From assembly GCF_027490375.1 (NCBI RefSeq), contig NZ_JAIXYH010000076.1, positions 33,391 to 97,390 of the forward strand: DNA of 64,000 bases. Direction: 5' to 3'. This DNA comes from Flavobacterium sp. (GTDB taxonomy: Bacteria; Bacteroidota; Bacteroidia; Flavobacteriales; Flavobacteriaceae). This document shows, one piece after another, positions 17,432-26,703 of the stretch. A program made the translations under genes and the position numbers. How positions within the stretch are numbered: position 1 is the first letter of the stretch; each line of letters starts with the position of its first letter. The notes under the pieces are model-generated. The model ran no database searches. It had not been told where the DNA came from and worked only from the letters and a program-made list of their open reading frames with translations.

Positions 17432-18445
17432 ATGAAAAAGAAATATTGGTTGCCGGTACTATTGCTTTTGAGCTACTTTTCTAGTTCAGCACAAACGAAC
17501 AATGAATTTGCAAAAGGAGCAGACGTGAGCTGGCTTCCGCAGATGGAAGCGACCGGATTTGTATTTAGAGATGCCAAAGGAAATCCAGCAGATTGTCTTC
17601 AAATACTGAAAGATCTCGGTATGAATACGGTTCGACTCCGCGTATTTGTGAATCCAAACGACAATCCGCAAAGCGGACATTGCAGCAAAGAAGAAACTGT
17701 CGCATTGGCTTTGCGCGCAAGCAAATTGGGTTTTAGAATTATGATCGACTTTCATTACAGCGATTCGTGGGCAGATCCTGCAAAGCAATTCAAACCAAAG
17801 GCATGGGAGAAATTAGCGTTCCCTAAACTAAAAATGGCCGTGTACAATCACACTTACGACGTCTTATCCGCTATCAAGAAAGCAGGTGTCACTACCGAAT
17901 GGGTTCAAATAGGAAACGAAATTCCAGGAGGCATGCTTTGGCCAGACGGTTGTACGCACAACTGGCCACAATTGGCGCAACTTTTAAACGAAGGCTATCG
18001 AGCTGCAAAAGCTGTCGACGCTAACATGGGCGTTATTGTTCATGTCGATGAAGGAAACAACATCGATAAGTTCAACGCTTTTTTCGATCAGGCTACCAAA
18101 CACGGAGTGCAATACGACATCATCGGGCTTTCATACTATCCGTTTTGGATTAAGAAAGATTACACAGAAACGATAACAGACTTAGAAACCAACATGATCA
18201 ACCTCAGCAAAAAGTACAATAAGAAGGTTTTTATTGTTGAAGTTGGTGGCGAAGTTTCTCAAGTTGAAAACACCTACAAATTACTCGAAGCCACAATTAA
18301 AGCCACACAAAACGTTCCGAATAACAACGGCTTAGGTGTTCTTTATTGGGAGCCGCAAGGTGCCGAAAGTTGGAGCAAATACAAACTATGCGCTTGGCAA
18401 AACGACGGCCGACCCTCACCGGCACTAAACGCATTCAAAAACTAA
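17432..18445 (+). CDS. Second GH53 endo-beta-1,4-galactanase, secreted
   Basis: A paralogue of the preceding enzyme, 337 residues. It has an ordinary signal peptide (about 1-20, ending SSSAQ) and no lipobox, so it is probably periplasmic. Catalytic motifs are QIGNE with acid/base Glu163 and FIVEVGG with nucleophile Glu270; GADVSWLPQME, DFHYSDSWADP and GLSYYPFW are also present. The two GH53 proteins are clearly different in sequence, which suggests a division of labour between surface polymer cutting and trimming of imported oligosaccharides. It is followed after 4 bases by the GH2 gene. Confidence 0.94.
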   Translation: MKKKYWLPVLLLLSYFSSSAQTNNEFAKGADVSWLPQMEATGFVFRDAKGNPADCLQILKDLGMNTVRLRVFVNPNDNPQSGHCSKEETVALALRASKLGFRIMIDFHYSDSWADPAKQFKPKAWEKLAFPKLKMAVYNHTYDVLSAIKKAGVTTEWVQIGNEIPGGMLWPDGCTHNWPQLAQLLNEGYRAAKAVDANMGVIVHVDEGNNIDKFNAFFDQATKHGVQYDIIGLSYYPFWIKKDYTETITDLETNMINLSKKYNKKVFIVEVGGEVSQVENTYKLLEATIKATQNVPNNNGLGVLYWEPQGAESWSKYKLCAWQNDGRPSPALNAFKN

Positions 18446-18449
18446 ACTT

Positions 18450-20855
18450 ATGTCGAAACTTAGCTCGATAGTACTCCTTTTTACAGTACTTACTTGGACC
18501 GGATTTTCACAAAAACGAACATCTTTAGACGACGACTGGCGGTTTCATTTCGGACACGCTGCCCATGCAGAAAAAGACTTCAATTACAGCATAGCCACAA
18601 TTTTCTCGAAATCAGGTGGCGCAGCAAAAACAGCTATTGATCCGAAGTTTGTTGATACAACATGGACCAAGGTGCAGCTACCGCACGATTGGGCTGTGAA
18701 ACTCCCTTTCGTGTATTCCGACAACTTCGATGTGGTTTCTCACGGCTTTAAACCCGTTGGCGGATTGTATCCCGAAACCAGTATTGGCTGGTATCGCAAA
18801 CGATTCCAAGTAAGTAGCAATTCCAAAAACAATCGGTTTGAAATACAATTCGATGGTGTTTTCAGAAATGCATCGGTTTGGCTAAACGGCTTTTACTTAG
18901 GAACAAACCAAAGTGGATACCTCGGCTTTTCGTACGATGTTACCGATTATCTTAAATACGGAGAAGACAATATACTCGTAGTTCGCGTTGACGCTACACA
19001 ATACGAAGGTTGGTTCTATGAAGGCGCCGGCATTTACAGACACGTATGGCTACATGAAACGAATAAACTGCACATTCCACAGCATACTGTATTTGTAACT
19101 GCTACGCCATCCGGCAGAAAAGCAAACGTCTCCGTGGCACTCGAGGTAGAAAACAAAAATCTAACTTCCGATAATTGCTCTGTGTACACTTATATTACCG
19201 ACCGCAACGGTAAAGAGTTAACGCGTTCTTCTAAAAAGAACTTACAGATTGGTACGCACCGAAAAATTGAGACAAAATTCGATTTGAAACTAAACAACTG
19301 TACACTTTGGGATTTGGAAAATCCGTACCTCTATCGTGCAGTTGTTGTTGTCGAAAAAAATGGTCAGAAAATTCACCAAGAGAAAGTAAAATTTGGGGTA
19401 CGCAGTTTTGAATTCGACGTAAAAAAAGGCTTTTCGCTGAACGGAAATAGATTCAAGATTAAAGGTACAAACAACCATCAAGATCATGCAGGTGTTGGTG
19501 CCGCTATGCCCGACGATTTACAGTACTACCGCATTCGCTTACTAAAAGAAATGGGAAGCAATGCCTATCGCGCTAGCCACAACGCACCAACTCCCGAACT
19601 TTTAGAAGCCTGCGACAGTTTGGGCATGCTCGTTGTGGACGAACAACGTTTACTAAATAGCAGTCCGGAATACTTAAACCAATTTGAGCGTTTGATTAAG
19701 CGCGACCGCAATCATCCGTCGGTTATTCTTTGGTCGATTGGCAATGAAGAAGGTTGGATTCAGAAAACAGAAACTGGAAAGAAAATCGCACAAACCTTAT
19801 TAACACAACAAAAAATCTTCGATCCAACGCGAACTTCTACCTATGCTGCCGATATGCCGAATGAGTTTAACGGAATAAACGAAGTAATTCCGATCCGAGG
19901 ATTCAACTACCGCCAAAATGCCGTAGCCGATTACCACCGCGATCATCCGAACCAACCGCTTATCGGAACTGAAATGGGAAGCACGGTAACAACTCGTGGA
20001 ATTTACGAAGTAGATAAACAACGCGCCTATGTTCCCGATCAAGACATCACAGCTCCTTGGTGGGCAAGCAGAGCCGAAGAATGGTGGGTGCTTGCCGCAG
20101 AAAACGATTTCTGGTTGGGCGGTTTTATCTGGACCGGTTTCGACTACCGAGGCGAACCTACACCCTACCAATGGCCAAACGTTAACTCGCATTTTGGCGT
20201 TATGGATGTTTGCGGATTCCCAAAAAACATTTATTACTATTACAAGAGCTGGTGGACCGATGAAGATGTACTTCATATCTCTCCGCACTGGAACTGGCCT
20301 GATAAAGTAGGTCAGGAAATCGATGTTTGGGTGAATTCGAACGCCGATGAAGTAGAACTTTTCCTCAACAACAAATCGCTTGGCAAACAAATTATGCCTC
20401 GAAACCGACACTTGAAATGGAAAGTGCCCTACCAAGCCGGAACACTGGAAGCAGTTGCGCTCAAAAAAGGTAAAACCATTCGTGCGCAAGTAAAAACAAC
20501 CGACACTCCGTTTGCCATCAAACTCACGCCAAGTATTGAAAAAATGCGCGCCAACGGTACCGACCTCGCCATCATCAATGTATCGATCGTCGACAAAAAC
20601 GGATTGGAAGTTCCGGTTGCCGATAACGTAATTAAATTCCGCGTAAGCGAAAATGCCAAAATATTGGGTGTGGGTAATGGCGACCCAAGCAGCCACGAAC
20701 CCGACCAATGCGCTCCTGGAACTTGGCAACGCAGCGCTTTTAACGGCAAATGTCAACTGATTGTACAAGCGGGAAAAACGGCTGGAGATATAACCATCGA
20801 AGCATACTCGAATACGTTACAAACAACAAAAATTACCCTAAAACAACTACCCTAA
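18450..20855 (+). CDS. GH2 beta-galactosidase, secreted
   Basis: Exo-acting beta-galactosidase expected to release galactose from galacto-oligosaccharides. The 801-residue protein has a signal peptide (about 1-20), an N-terminal galactose-binding-like domain (about 22-200; LPHDWAV, GVFRNASVWLNG), an Ig-like GH2 domain (about 205-320), the TIM barrel (about 325-600) and C-terminal domains including a DUF4982-like part and a Big-type beta domain (about 690-801). The acid/base is Glu433 in WSIGNEEG and the nucleophile Glu508 in IGTEMGS. Substrate choice among beta-galactosides cannot be read from the sequence; the context points to galactan fragments. galK follows directly. Confidence 0.94.
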   Translation: MSKLSSIVLLFTVLTWTGFSQKRTSLDDDWRFHFGHAAHAEKDFNYSIATIFSKSGGAAKTAIDPKFVDTTWTKVQLPHDWAVKLPFVYSDNFDVVSHGFKPVGGLYPETSIGWYRKRFQVSSNSKNNRFEIQFDGVFRNASVWLNGFYLGTNQSGYLGFSYDVTDYLKYGEDNILVVRVDATQYEGWFYEGAGIYRHVWLHETNKLHIPQHTVFVTATPSGRKANVSVALEVENKNLTSDNCSVYTYITDRNGKELTRSSKKNLQIGTHRKIETKFDLKLNNCTLWDLENPYLYRAVVVVEKNGQKIHQEKVKFGVRSFEFDVKKGFSLNGNRFKIKGTNNHQDHAGVGAAMPDDLQYYRIRLLKEMGSNAYRASHNAPTPELLEACDSLGMLVVDEQRLLNSSPEYLNQFERLIKRDRNHPSVILWSIGNEEGWIQKTETGKKIAQTLLTQQKIFDPTRTSTYAADMPNEFNGINEVIPIRGFNYRQNAVADYHRDHPNQPLIGTEMGSTVTTRGIYEVDKQRAYVPDQDITAPWWASRAEEWWVLAAENDFWLGGFIWTGFDYRGEPTPYQWPNVNSHFGVMDVCGFPKNIYYYYKSWWTDEDVLHISPHWNWPDKVGQEIDVWVNSNADEVELFLNNKSLGKQIMPRNRHLKWKVPYQAGTLEAVALKKGKTIRAQVKTTDTPFAIKLTPSIEKMRANGTDLAIINVSIVDKNGLEVPVADNVIKFRVSENAKILGVGNGDPSSHEPDQCAPGTWQRSAFNGKCQLIVQAGKTAGDITIEAYSNTLQTTKITLKQLP

Positions 20856-20867
20856 GTGCTCTTATCG

Positions 20868-22043
20868 ATGAAGAAAAAACTCATCCGAAATACGGTTTCA
20901 CAATTTAAAATCCAATTTCATCAAGAACCCGACGCCGTATTCCTTTCTCCGGGACGCATCAACATAATCGGCGAACATATCGATTACAACAACGGCTTTG
21001 TTTTGCCAGCTGCTATCAATAAATACGTTTGCTTCGCTGTAAAGAAATCGGCTGGAACGACGATACGGCTTTTTGCTGCCGATTTAAACGACTACTACGA
21101 ATTTGAAAGTAATACAAAACTCCAACCCATAGACAAAACGTGGGTAAACTACCTGATTGGTGTCATTCAAGAATTAAAAAATCGCGAATTGCACTTCTCT
21201 GGCTTTGATGTGGTTTTGAGCAGCAGTATTCCCATGGGATCGGGCCTGTCGTCGTCGGCTGCTGTATCTTGTGGAATGGCGTTTGCCCTAAACGAATTAT
21301 TCGACATGGGGTTAACTCGCGAAACGCTTGCGCGGATGGGACAAAAAGCCGAGCACGAATTTGCAGGTGTGAATTGCGGAATCATGGATCAGTTTGCCTC
21401 TGTTTTCGGAAAGAAAAATCAGGTTATCAAACTCGATTGCGATGATCTTTCCTACCAATACTACAACGCCGAACTCGACGAAAACTGCTTGCTGCTGATC
21501 GACAGCTGTGTGAAACATACGCATTTAACCTCGGGCTATAACGACCGCCGACAAGAAGTTGAAAGCAGTTTTGCGATTATTCAAAAGCACTTTCCCGACG
21601 TTCAGAATTTTAGAGATTGCACTTCAGAACATTTAGCCGTTGTTGCCGAAGAATTAGGCGCCGTTCGGTTAAAAAGATGTGCCTTTGTAATTGCCGAAAT
21701 TGCTCGCGTGGGCAGAGCCGCCGACGCATTAAACGAAAAAGACTTCAAAACACTTGGAAGTTTAATGTCGGAAACGCATCGTGGATTATCGAACGACTAC
21801 GAAGTAAGTTGCCCGGAACTCGACTTCCTAGTTGCCGAAGCGCAAAAAAATACTGCGGTTTTCGGAGCACGCATGATGGGCGGTGGATTCGGTGGCTGCA
21901 GCATCAACCTAATTAAGAAAGCGGCTGTTCCCGATTTTATCAATCAGCTGAAAACTGCCTACAGCCGAGAATTTGGAATTGAACTCAAATACTACCCCGT
22001 AAAAATTTCAAAAGGGACTGCGAAAATTAAGAAAACATGGTAG
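20868..22043 (+). CDS. galK: Galactokinase GalK
   Basis: Phosphorylates alpha-galactose to galactose 1-phosphate with ATP. The product is 391 residues from the ATG at 20868; a GTG at 20856, touching the stop of the GH2 gene, would add four residues and is less likely. GHMP-kinase landmarks are present: the galactokinase signature PGRINIIGEHIDYNNGFVLP (about residues 23-42), the ATP loop PMGSGLSSSAA (about 119-129) and the C-terminal GARMMGGGFGGC motif. It overlaps galT by 7 bases. Confidence 0.96.
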   Translation: MKKKLIRNTVSQFKIQFHQEPDAVFLSPGRINIIGEHIDYNNGFVLPAAINKYVCFAVKKSAGTTIRLFAADLNDYYEFESNTKLQPIDKTWVNYLIGVIQELKNRELHFSGFDVVLSSSIPMGSGLSSSAAVSCGMAFALNELFDMGLTRETLARMGQKAEHEFAGVNCGIMDQFASVFGKKNQVIKLDCDDLSYQYYNAELDENCLLLIDSCVKHTHLTSGYNDRRQEVESSFAIIQKHFPDVQNFRDCTSEHLAVVAEELGAVRLKRCAFVIAEIARVGRAADALNEKDFKTLGSLMSETHRGLSNDYEVSCPELDFLVAEAQKNTAVFGARMMGGGFGGCSINLIKKAAVPDFINQLKTAYSREFGIELKYYPVKISKGTAKIKKTW

Positions 22044-23086
22044 CATTCGACAAACTGCAACACCCACACCGACGATACAATCCGTTGCTCGACGAATGGA
22101 TTCTGGTTTCTCCACACCGAGCCGGACGCCCCTGGCAAGGACAAACCGAGACACAAACACAAAGCGAACGCAAACCGTACGATCCAGACTGTTACCTCTG
22201 CGCTGGAAACACCCGTGCAAATGGAAAACAAAATCCGATGTACGACAATTGTTATGTGTTTGAAAACGACTTTCCCGCATTGCTAAACGAAAACGTAGAA
22301 CCAACAAAATCTACACAATTCTTTAAATCGATTCCCGAACGCGGCGTAAATCGCGTTGTGTGCTTTTCTCCGAACCACGCGCTAACTTTAGCAGAAATGA
22401 CCGTTACCGATATTTCGGAAATCAGTAAAACTTGGCAGCTGCAATATCTGGAATTAGGCAGCTTACCGTACATCAACTACGTGCAAATTTTCGAAAACAA
22501 AGGAAGTATCATGGGCTGCAGCAATCCGCATCCACACGGACAAATCTGGGCACAACAGTCTATTCCTTCTTTAATAAAGCGCACACAAAACCAACTTAAA
22601 GAATACTTCGCCGAAAACGGAACGAACTTACTTTCAGATTATCTTAAAGAAGAATTAAAAGCCGGTGAGCGCGTATTATTTGAAAACAATTCTTTCGTAG
22701 TAGTCGTTCCGTACTGGGCAACTTGGCCGTACGAAACACTGTTGCTTTCCAAGAAAAATCACAAATCCATTGCCGAATTTTCAGAATTCGATCATCTGGC
22801 TTTCGCGGAAGCGCTCAAATTTGTAACCGTAAAATACGACAACTTATTTCAAACTTCGTTTCCTTACTCGGCAGGTATTCACCAGGCTCCAACCGACGGC
22901 GAAACGCACGAAGAATGGTTGTTTCACATGCACTTTTATCCGCCTTTGTTGCGAAATGCACACGTCAAAAAATTTATGGTAGGCTACGAAATGCTTGCTG
23001 AAGCTCAACGCGACATCACGCCCGAGCAAAGTGCCAAGATTCTAAAATCGCTTTCCAACCAACACTACAAAGACCAAAAACCATGA
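22037..23086 (+). CDS. galT: Galactose-1-phosphate uridylyltransferase GalT
   Basis: Swaps galactose 1-phosphate for glucose 1-phosphate on UDP-glucose, the central Leloir step. The 349-residue product has the HIT-superfamily active site NPHPHGQ with the nucleophile His167, a zinc-type CYLCAGN site near residues 55-61, and the N-terminal [17 protein letters not shown] signature. The start overlaps galK by 7 bases and the stop overlaps the symporter start by 4 (ATGA), so galK-galT-symporter are tightly coupled. galE is not in the window. Confidence 0.97.
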   Translation: MVAFDKLQHPHRRYNPLLDEWILVSPHRAGRPWQGQTETQTQSERKPYDPDCYLCAGNTRANGKQNPMYDNCYVFENDFPALLNENVEPTKSTQFFKSIPERGVNRVVCFSPNHALTLAEMTVTDISEISKTWQLQYLELGSLPYINYVQIFENKGSIMGCSNPHPHGQIWAQQSIPSLIKRTQNQLKEYFAENGTNLLSDYLKEELKAGERVLFENNSFVVVVPYWATWPYETLLLSKKNHKSIAEFSEFDHLAFAEALKFVTVKYDNLFQTSFPYSAGIHQAPTDGETHEEWLFHMHFYPPLLRNAHVKKFMVGYEMLAEAQRDITPEQSAKILKSLSNQHYKDQKP

Positions 23087-24753
23087 ACACGCTCTCGTTT
23101 CAAGATTATGCCGTTTTTATCCTCTATTTTTTCATCATAGTAGGCTACGGATTGTACATCTACAAAAAGAAAAAACAGAAAACGGCCGATAGCAAAGACT
23201 ACTTTCTCGCCGAAGGATCGCTTACGTGGTGGGCCATTGGCGCTTCGCTAATTGCCAGCAACATCAGCGCCGAGCAATTTATTGGAATGAGCGGCTCGGG
23301 TTTTAAAATGGGATTGGCCATTGCCACCTACGAGTGGATGTCGGCTCTTACCCTCATTATCGTTGCTGTATTCTTTATTCCTGTGTATCTTAAAAACAAG
23401 ATTTACACCATGCCGCAGTACCTAAACCAACGCTACAATGCAAACGTAGCCATGATCATGTCTATTTTTTGGCTACTTCTATACGTTTTGGTAAACCTAA
23501 CGTCGATTTTATATCTGGGTGCATTAGCTATTAACGCAATTTCAGGTTTAGACCTTAATCTATGTATGTTCTTTCTGGCGTTTTTTGCGATAATGATTAC
23601 CCTCGGCGGCATGAAAGTAATTGGATACACCGATGTAATTCAGGTATTTTTCCTGATTCTGGGCGGACTCATCACTACTTACCTCGCACTCGATTTAGTG
23701 GCAACGCATTTAGGTGGCGAAGGTATTGTGAGCGGTTTCCAACTCATGCAAAAAGCTGCTCCCAATCACTTTCACATGATTTTCGAGAAAACCAACCCAA
23801 ACTACATCGATTTGCCGGGCTTATCGGTTTTAATTGGCGGTATGCTTATCATAAACCTCAACTATTGGGGTTGCAACCAATACATCACGCAACGTGCGCT
23901 CGGCGCCGATATGAAAACAGCCCGCAACGGTATTTTATTTGCTGCCTTCCTGAAGTTGCTGATGCCGCTTATCGTGGTTATACCCGGAATTGCGGCTTAT
24001 GTGCTCTACCAAAATGGCTACTTTGGTACCGAGTTTTTGCAAGACGGTAGCGTAAATCCAGACAAAGCCTATCCAACGCTGCTGAATTTATTGCCCAGCG
24101 GCTTAAAAGGTTTGTCGTTTGCCGCATTAACTGCCGCTATTGTGGCTTCGCTTGCCGGGAAAGCCAACAGCATTGCCACGATTTTTACGCTCGATGTCTA
24201 CAAAAAGAGTGTTAACAAAGATGCCGACGAAGCCAAATTGGTAGCCGTTGGAAAACGTACCGTAATTGTTGCCATGATTATTGCGGTAATTGTTGCGCCC
24301 TTGTTAGGAATCGACAAAAAAGGCGGATTTCAGTACATTCAGGAATACACCGGATTTGTGAGTCCCGGGATTTTTGCGATGTTTTTCCTTGGCTTCTTCT
24401 GGAAAAAAACAACAGCCAATGCCGCATTGTTTGCTACTATCGGCGGATTTATCTTATCGGTATTGTTTAAGTTCTTACCAGGCGTGGTTTCGTTAGAATT
24501 CCTGTATCCGTATGGTTTTGCCGTTCCGAATGCGTCGGGTGTGTACGAGATTCCGTTTGTTGATCGTATGGGATTTGTATTCCTGATTTGCATTTTCGGC
24601 ATGTGGATAATTAGTTTGTACGAAACCCGCAAAGGTGTTGAAACTAAAGGTCTGGATATCGAACCCGGTATGTTTAAAACCTCGACGGCCTTCAACGTTT
24701 GGACGCTCATGATCTTGGGAATACTCGCCGCACTTTACGCCATTTTTTGGTAG
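23083..24753 (+). CDS. Sodium/sugar symporter (SSS family)
   Basis: An integral membrane transporter of the solute:sodium symporter family, 556 residues with about 14 membrane helices. It shows LTWWAIGASLIASNISAEQF, with the family's conserved unwound first core helix near residues 47-66, GMSGSGFKMG, and ALTAAIVASLAGKANSIATIF near 350-370, the SSS consensus. Related proteins carry glucose or galactose (vSGLT type). Coupling to galT and the gene context make galactose the likely substrate. It is the only transporter in the island. Confidence 0.92.
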   Translation: MNTLSFQDYAVFILYFFIIVGYGLYIYKKKKQKTADSKDYFLAEGSLTWWAIGASLIASNISAEQFIGMSGSGFKMGLAIATYEWMSALTLIIVAVFFIPVYLKNKIYTMPQYLNQRYNANVAMIMSIFWLLLYVLVNLTSILYLGALAINAISGLDLNLCMFFLAFFAIMITLGGMKVIGYTDVIQVFFLILGGLITTYLALDLVATHLGGEGIVSGFQLMQKAAPNHFHMIFEKTNPNYIDLPGLSVLIGGMLIINLNYWGCNQYITQRALGADMKTARNGILFAAFLKLLMPLIVVIPGIAAYVLYQNGYFGTEFLQDGSVNPDKAYPTLLNLLPSGLKGLSFAALTAAIVASLAGKANSIATIFTLDVYKKSVNKDADEAKLVAVGKRTVIVAMIIAVIVAPLLGIDKKGGFQYIQEYTGFVSPGIFAMFFLGFFWKKTTANAALFATIGGFILSVLFKFLPGVVSLEFLYPYGFAVPNASGVYEIPFVDRMGFVFLICIFGMWIISLYETRKGVETKGLDIEPGMFKTSTAFNVWTLMILGILAALYAIFW

Positions 24754-24817
24754 ATTTATATGGGCACATCCTGCCGCTCATTTAGTGGAAAATTGCGCAT
24801 GCGGCAGGTCGGGCTGT

Positions 24818-24978
24818 ATACCAATTAGATTTATAAAAAAGTCCAATAAAAAAATGTTTTTAAGCCATAACTGCTTTAAAAAAATCTTCCGTAGCGCTGC
24901 TATGCAACATTTTTTTGCATTGTTCTGACTTAAAAACAACCTTTTTTCTTAAGCCTATTTTATAAATCTAATTGGTAT
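24818..24978. repeat. 161-bp imperfect palindromic element (MITE-like)
   Basis: The ends are a 19-20 bp inverted repeat (ATACCAATTAGATTTATAAA at the left, its complement ending at 24978). Complementarity continues inward: TGTTTTTAAG pairs with CTTAAAAACA, and ATGCAAAAAAATGTTGCATAGC mirrors the left half around a central TAGCGCTGCTA at about 24892-24902. The whole element could form one long hairpin. No coding potential. Confidence 0.75.
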
Positions 24979-25010
24979 TCACTTCAAGGCGCAGCGTACT
25001 CCAGCGTTTC

Positions 25011-25227
25011 AACCTGAGTTCGATTTAAAAATTGCGGTCAGAAAACAGATAAAAGGTTGAATACAAGGCAGATTTTTATTGGGATACTGTAGTATCACAA
25101 AAAAATCTAACGAAGTAGGCAGCCGTTTATCTGTTTAGCGTGAAAACAGTTCCTTTTTATTGCTATTTAGTTTCACAATTTTTTGATTTAAAGCGATCTG
25201 ACAAAGATTTTTAATCAAACTCAGGTT
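25011..25227. repeat. 217-bp nested palindromic element
   Basis: The ends are inverted copies of AACCTGAGTT(C/T)GATT followed by AAAAAT and TCAG. Inside is a second inverted pair (AAACAGATAAA about 25038-25048 against its complement near 25130-25140), and in the centre GATACTGTAGTATC, a perfect stem. This nested design is unlike a simple terminator and looks like a dispersed intergenic element. Confidence 0.72.
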
Positions 25228-25339
25228 ATTAGCTAAGTTTTGTTGCGGCTTCTGTTAGTCGCCGCACCAAAACAAGCTTCAATGGCTGTTTCTCGCTGCG
25301 GCTTTTCGTTGCAATCCCTTGTGCGTGAATGTATAAATC

Positions 25340-25380
25340 AGCCAACTCTCCCAGAGTTTTAAACTCTGGGAGAGTTGGCT
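25340..25380. repeat. 41-bp near-perfect palindrome
   Basis: Two 20-bp arms (AGCCAACTCTCCCAGAGTTT and its exact complement) meet around a single central T. A stem this long with no loop would extrude as a cruciform or fold strongly in RNA. No T run follows on either strand, so a repeat unit is more likely than a terminator. Confidence 0.8.
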
Positions 25381-25483
25381 GTAAATTATTTTCACTTTAT
25401 TACGAAATAACAAATGGCTAACAAACTAAAATAGCACGTAGATAATTATAATGATTAAGATTACGTCTTGTATAAAAGATTTT

Positions 25484-25802
25484 TTAAAGCACTTGCGTTT
25501 ACTTGAGCACGTTCCCCGCGGCCGCGATTGCAGTGGAAATACGTGCGTAGCAGCTGCGTGTGAAGGCTATTTGATTGAAGCGACCAACGGAAGCTGCAAG
25601 CAAATATTGCCGTAACCGCAACTTGCGTTTACTTGAGCACATTCCCCGCGGCCGCGATTACAGTGGAAATACGGGCGTAGCAGCTGCGTGTGAAGGCTAT
25701 TTGATTGAAGCGACCAACGGAAGCTACAAGCAAATATTGCCGTAACCGCAACTGCAAGCGCGGATTGCAACGTAAAGCGCGAAATGCCGCCCAAATAAAA
25801 AC
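25484..25802 (-). repeat. Dispersed GC-rich element, copy 1 (internally duplicated)
   Basis: Read on the minus strand it begins TTTGGGCGGCATTTCGCGC, then has TTGCAAT, AGCTTCCGTTGGTCGC and CACTGTAATCGCGGCCGC, and ends near AAGTGCT. The same blocks in the same order occur in copies 2 and 3. Although open frames cross it, they differ between copies and I do not call a gene. Confidence 0.7.
25491..25750. repeat. 130-bp tandem duplication inside GC-rich element
   Basis: 25491-25620 and 25621-25750 are adjacent copies of 130 bp with about four mismatches. The unit includes GCGGCCGCGATT, CAGTGGAAATACG and AGCGACCAACGGAAGCT. The unit belongs to the dispersed GC-rich family also seen at about 45742-45967 and 63297-63482. 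Confidence 0.88.
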
Positions 25803-25851
25803 TATTCTGCCTTTTGATATCGGTGAAGAGTTACTCTGCAAATGCAATTCT

Positions 25852-26703
25852 CTAGCTTCTTTCGCAGTTCAACAAACGCGCCACCGAAAAATACAATTCT
25901 GGCAGCTGTGTTTTCAACTGTTCAGGCGATTCGAAAAAGTGCTCTACCAAAACCGCCAAAAACTCAAACTCGTTGGTTTTTGCATAATCGCGAAACAAAG
26001 CTGTTTCTTCAATCTTTTGCCTGTAGTCGTCTTGGGTTAGTAAAACCAATATGTTGTTGAAGTGTTTTCTAAACAAACGCGCGTTAGCATGCTGAAAGCG
26101 CATCGAATCGAAATGCAAAACGTGGGTAAACTCGTGTATGCCCAAATTCAAATTGTCGTTTTCAATTTCATGGCCATCTCGAAAATCTTCCCACGAAAAC
26201 ACCACCGATTTCGTGGCTGGGTTAAACTCGCCTTTGTGATAATCGTCGGAAACCGATGATGGGTACACGCTGGGATAAACCACAATACGTTCGAAGGATT
26301 TCGACAAAAAGTCGCGAAACCCAAATGTTAGCATCACATACGTCCCCGAAATCGTTAACGCCATTTCTTTGGTAATGCTGATATCGCGGCCGTGGATGCG
26401 GTACTGCTCTAAAAAGATAACCACCCGATGATTAAAAAACAATTGCTGCCGTTGGGTAAGTTGGTTATAAAACGGAATCGTATTTTGCAAAACTGCGCTG
26501 TCGGCTAAAGAGAGTTTCCGCAAACGCAACGCAAACCGCGATACCGGAATGCGATCGAAAAAATAACTGTGGAGCGAATCGTAAACTTCTCTAACGAAGT
26601 TATAAAACAGGAATAGAATCCATATGCCGAGAATAACGACAATTCCCATGATAAAATATTCCCCAACTGCTTCGTTTTTTTCCAACTGCTTCGTTTCTGG
26701 CAT
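25852..26703 (-). CDS. MtfA-like zinc-dependent peptidase with membrane anchor
   Basis: A 283-residue protein with one membrane helix (about residues 18-38) followed by an MtfA/zincin domain. The zinc site is HEFTH in GIHEFTHVLHFDS (about residues 188-200), with a downstream NEFEFLAVLVEHFFE (about 243-257) that in the family supplies the third ligand. In E. coli MtfA responds to Mlc and is an aminopeptidase; the role here is unknown. The annotated ATG lies directly after the T run of the infB terminator, so either it is expressed by readthrough or the true start is the later Met19 (26649), which would shorten the cytoplasmic tip. Confidence 0.88.
   Translation of the reverse strand: MPETKQLEKNEAVGEYFIMGIVVILGIWILFLFYNFVREVYDSLHSYFFDRIPVSRFALRLRKLSLADSAVLQNTIPFYNQLTQRQQLFFNHRVVIFLEQYRIHGRDISITKEMALTISGTYVMLTFGFRDFLSKSFERIVVYPSVYPSSVSDDYHKGEFNPATKSVVFSWEDFRDGHEIENDNLNLGIHEFTHVLHFDSMRFQHANARLFRKHFNNILVLLTQDDYRQKIEETALFRDYAKTNEFEFLAVLVEHFFESPEQLKTQLPELYFSVARLLNCERS

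Larger units (their letters stand above)
24754..25851. other. Repeat-filled convergent gap of about 1.1 kb without genes
   Basis: No convincing gene is seen. After the symporter stop there is an inverted repeat CCTGCCGC/GCGGCAGG (24770-24777 and 24801-24808) that may end the operon, though without a T run. It is followed by two large imperfect palindromes, a 41-bp near-perfect palindrome and a GC-rich element with a 130-bp tandem duplication, each listed separately. AT-rich filler lies at 25381-25490. Confidence 0.8.

Noticed and set aside
19800..20768. 322-residue open frame antisense to the GH2 gene
   Set aside because: It mirrors the codon pattern of the beta-galactosidase, has no family features, and the plus-strand gene is unmistakable.
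25567..26060. Overlapping open frames on both strands in the GC-rich element and at the end of the MtfA-like gene
   Set aside because: They cover a tandem repeat and differ between copies; no starts or motifs support them.
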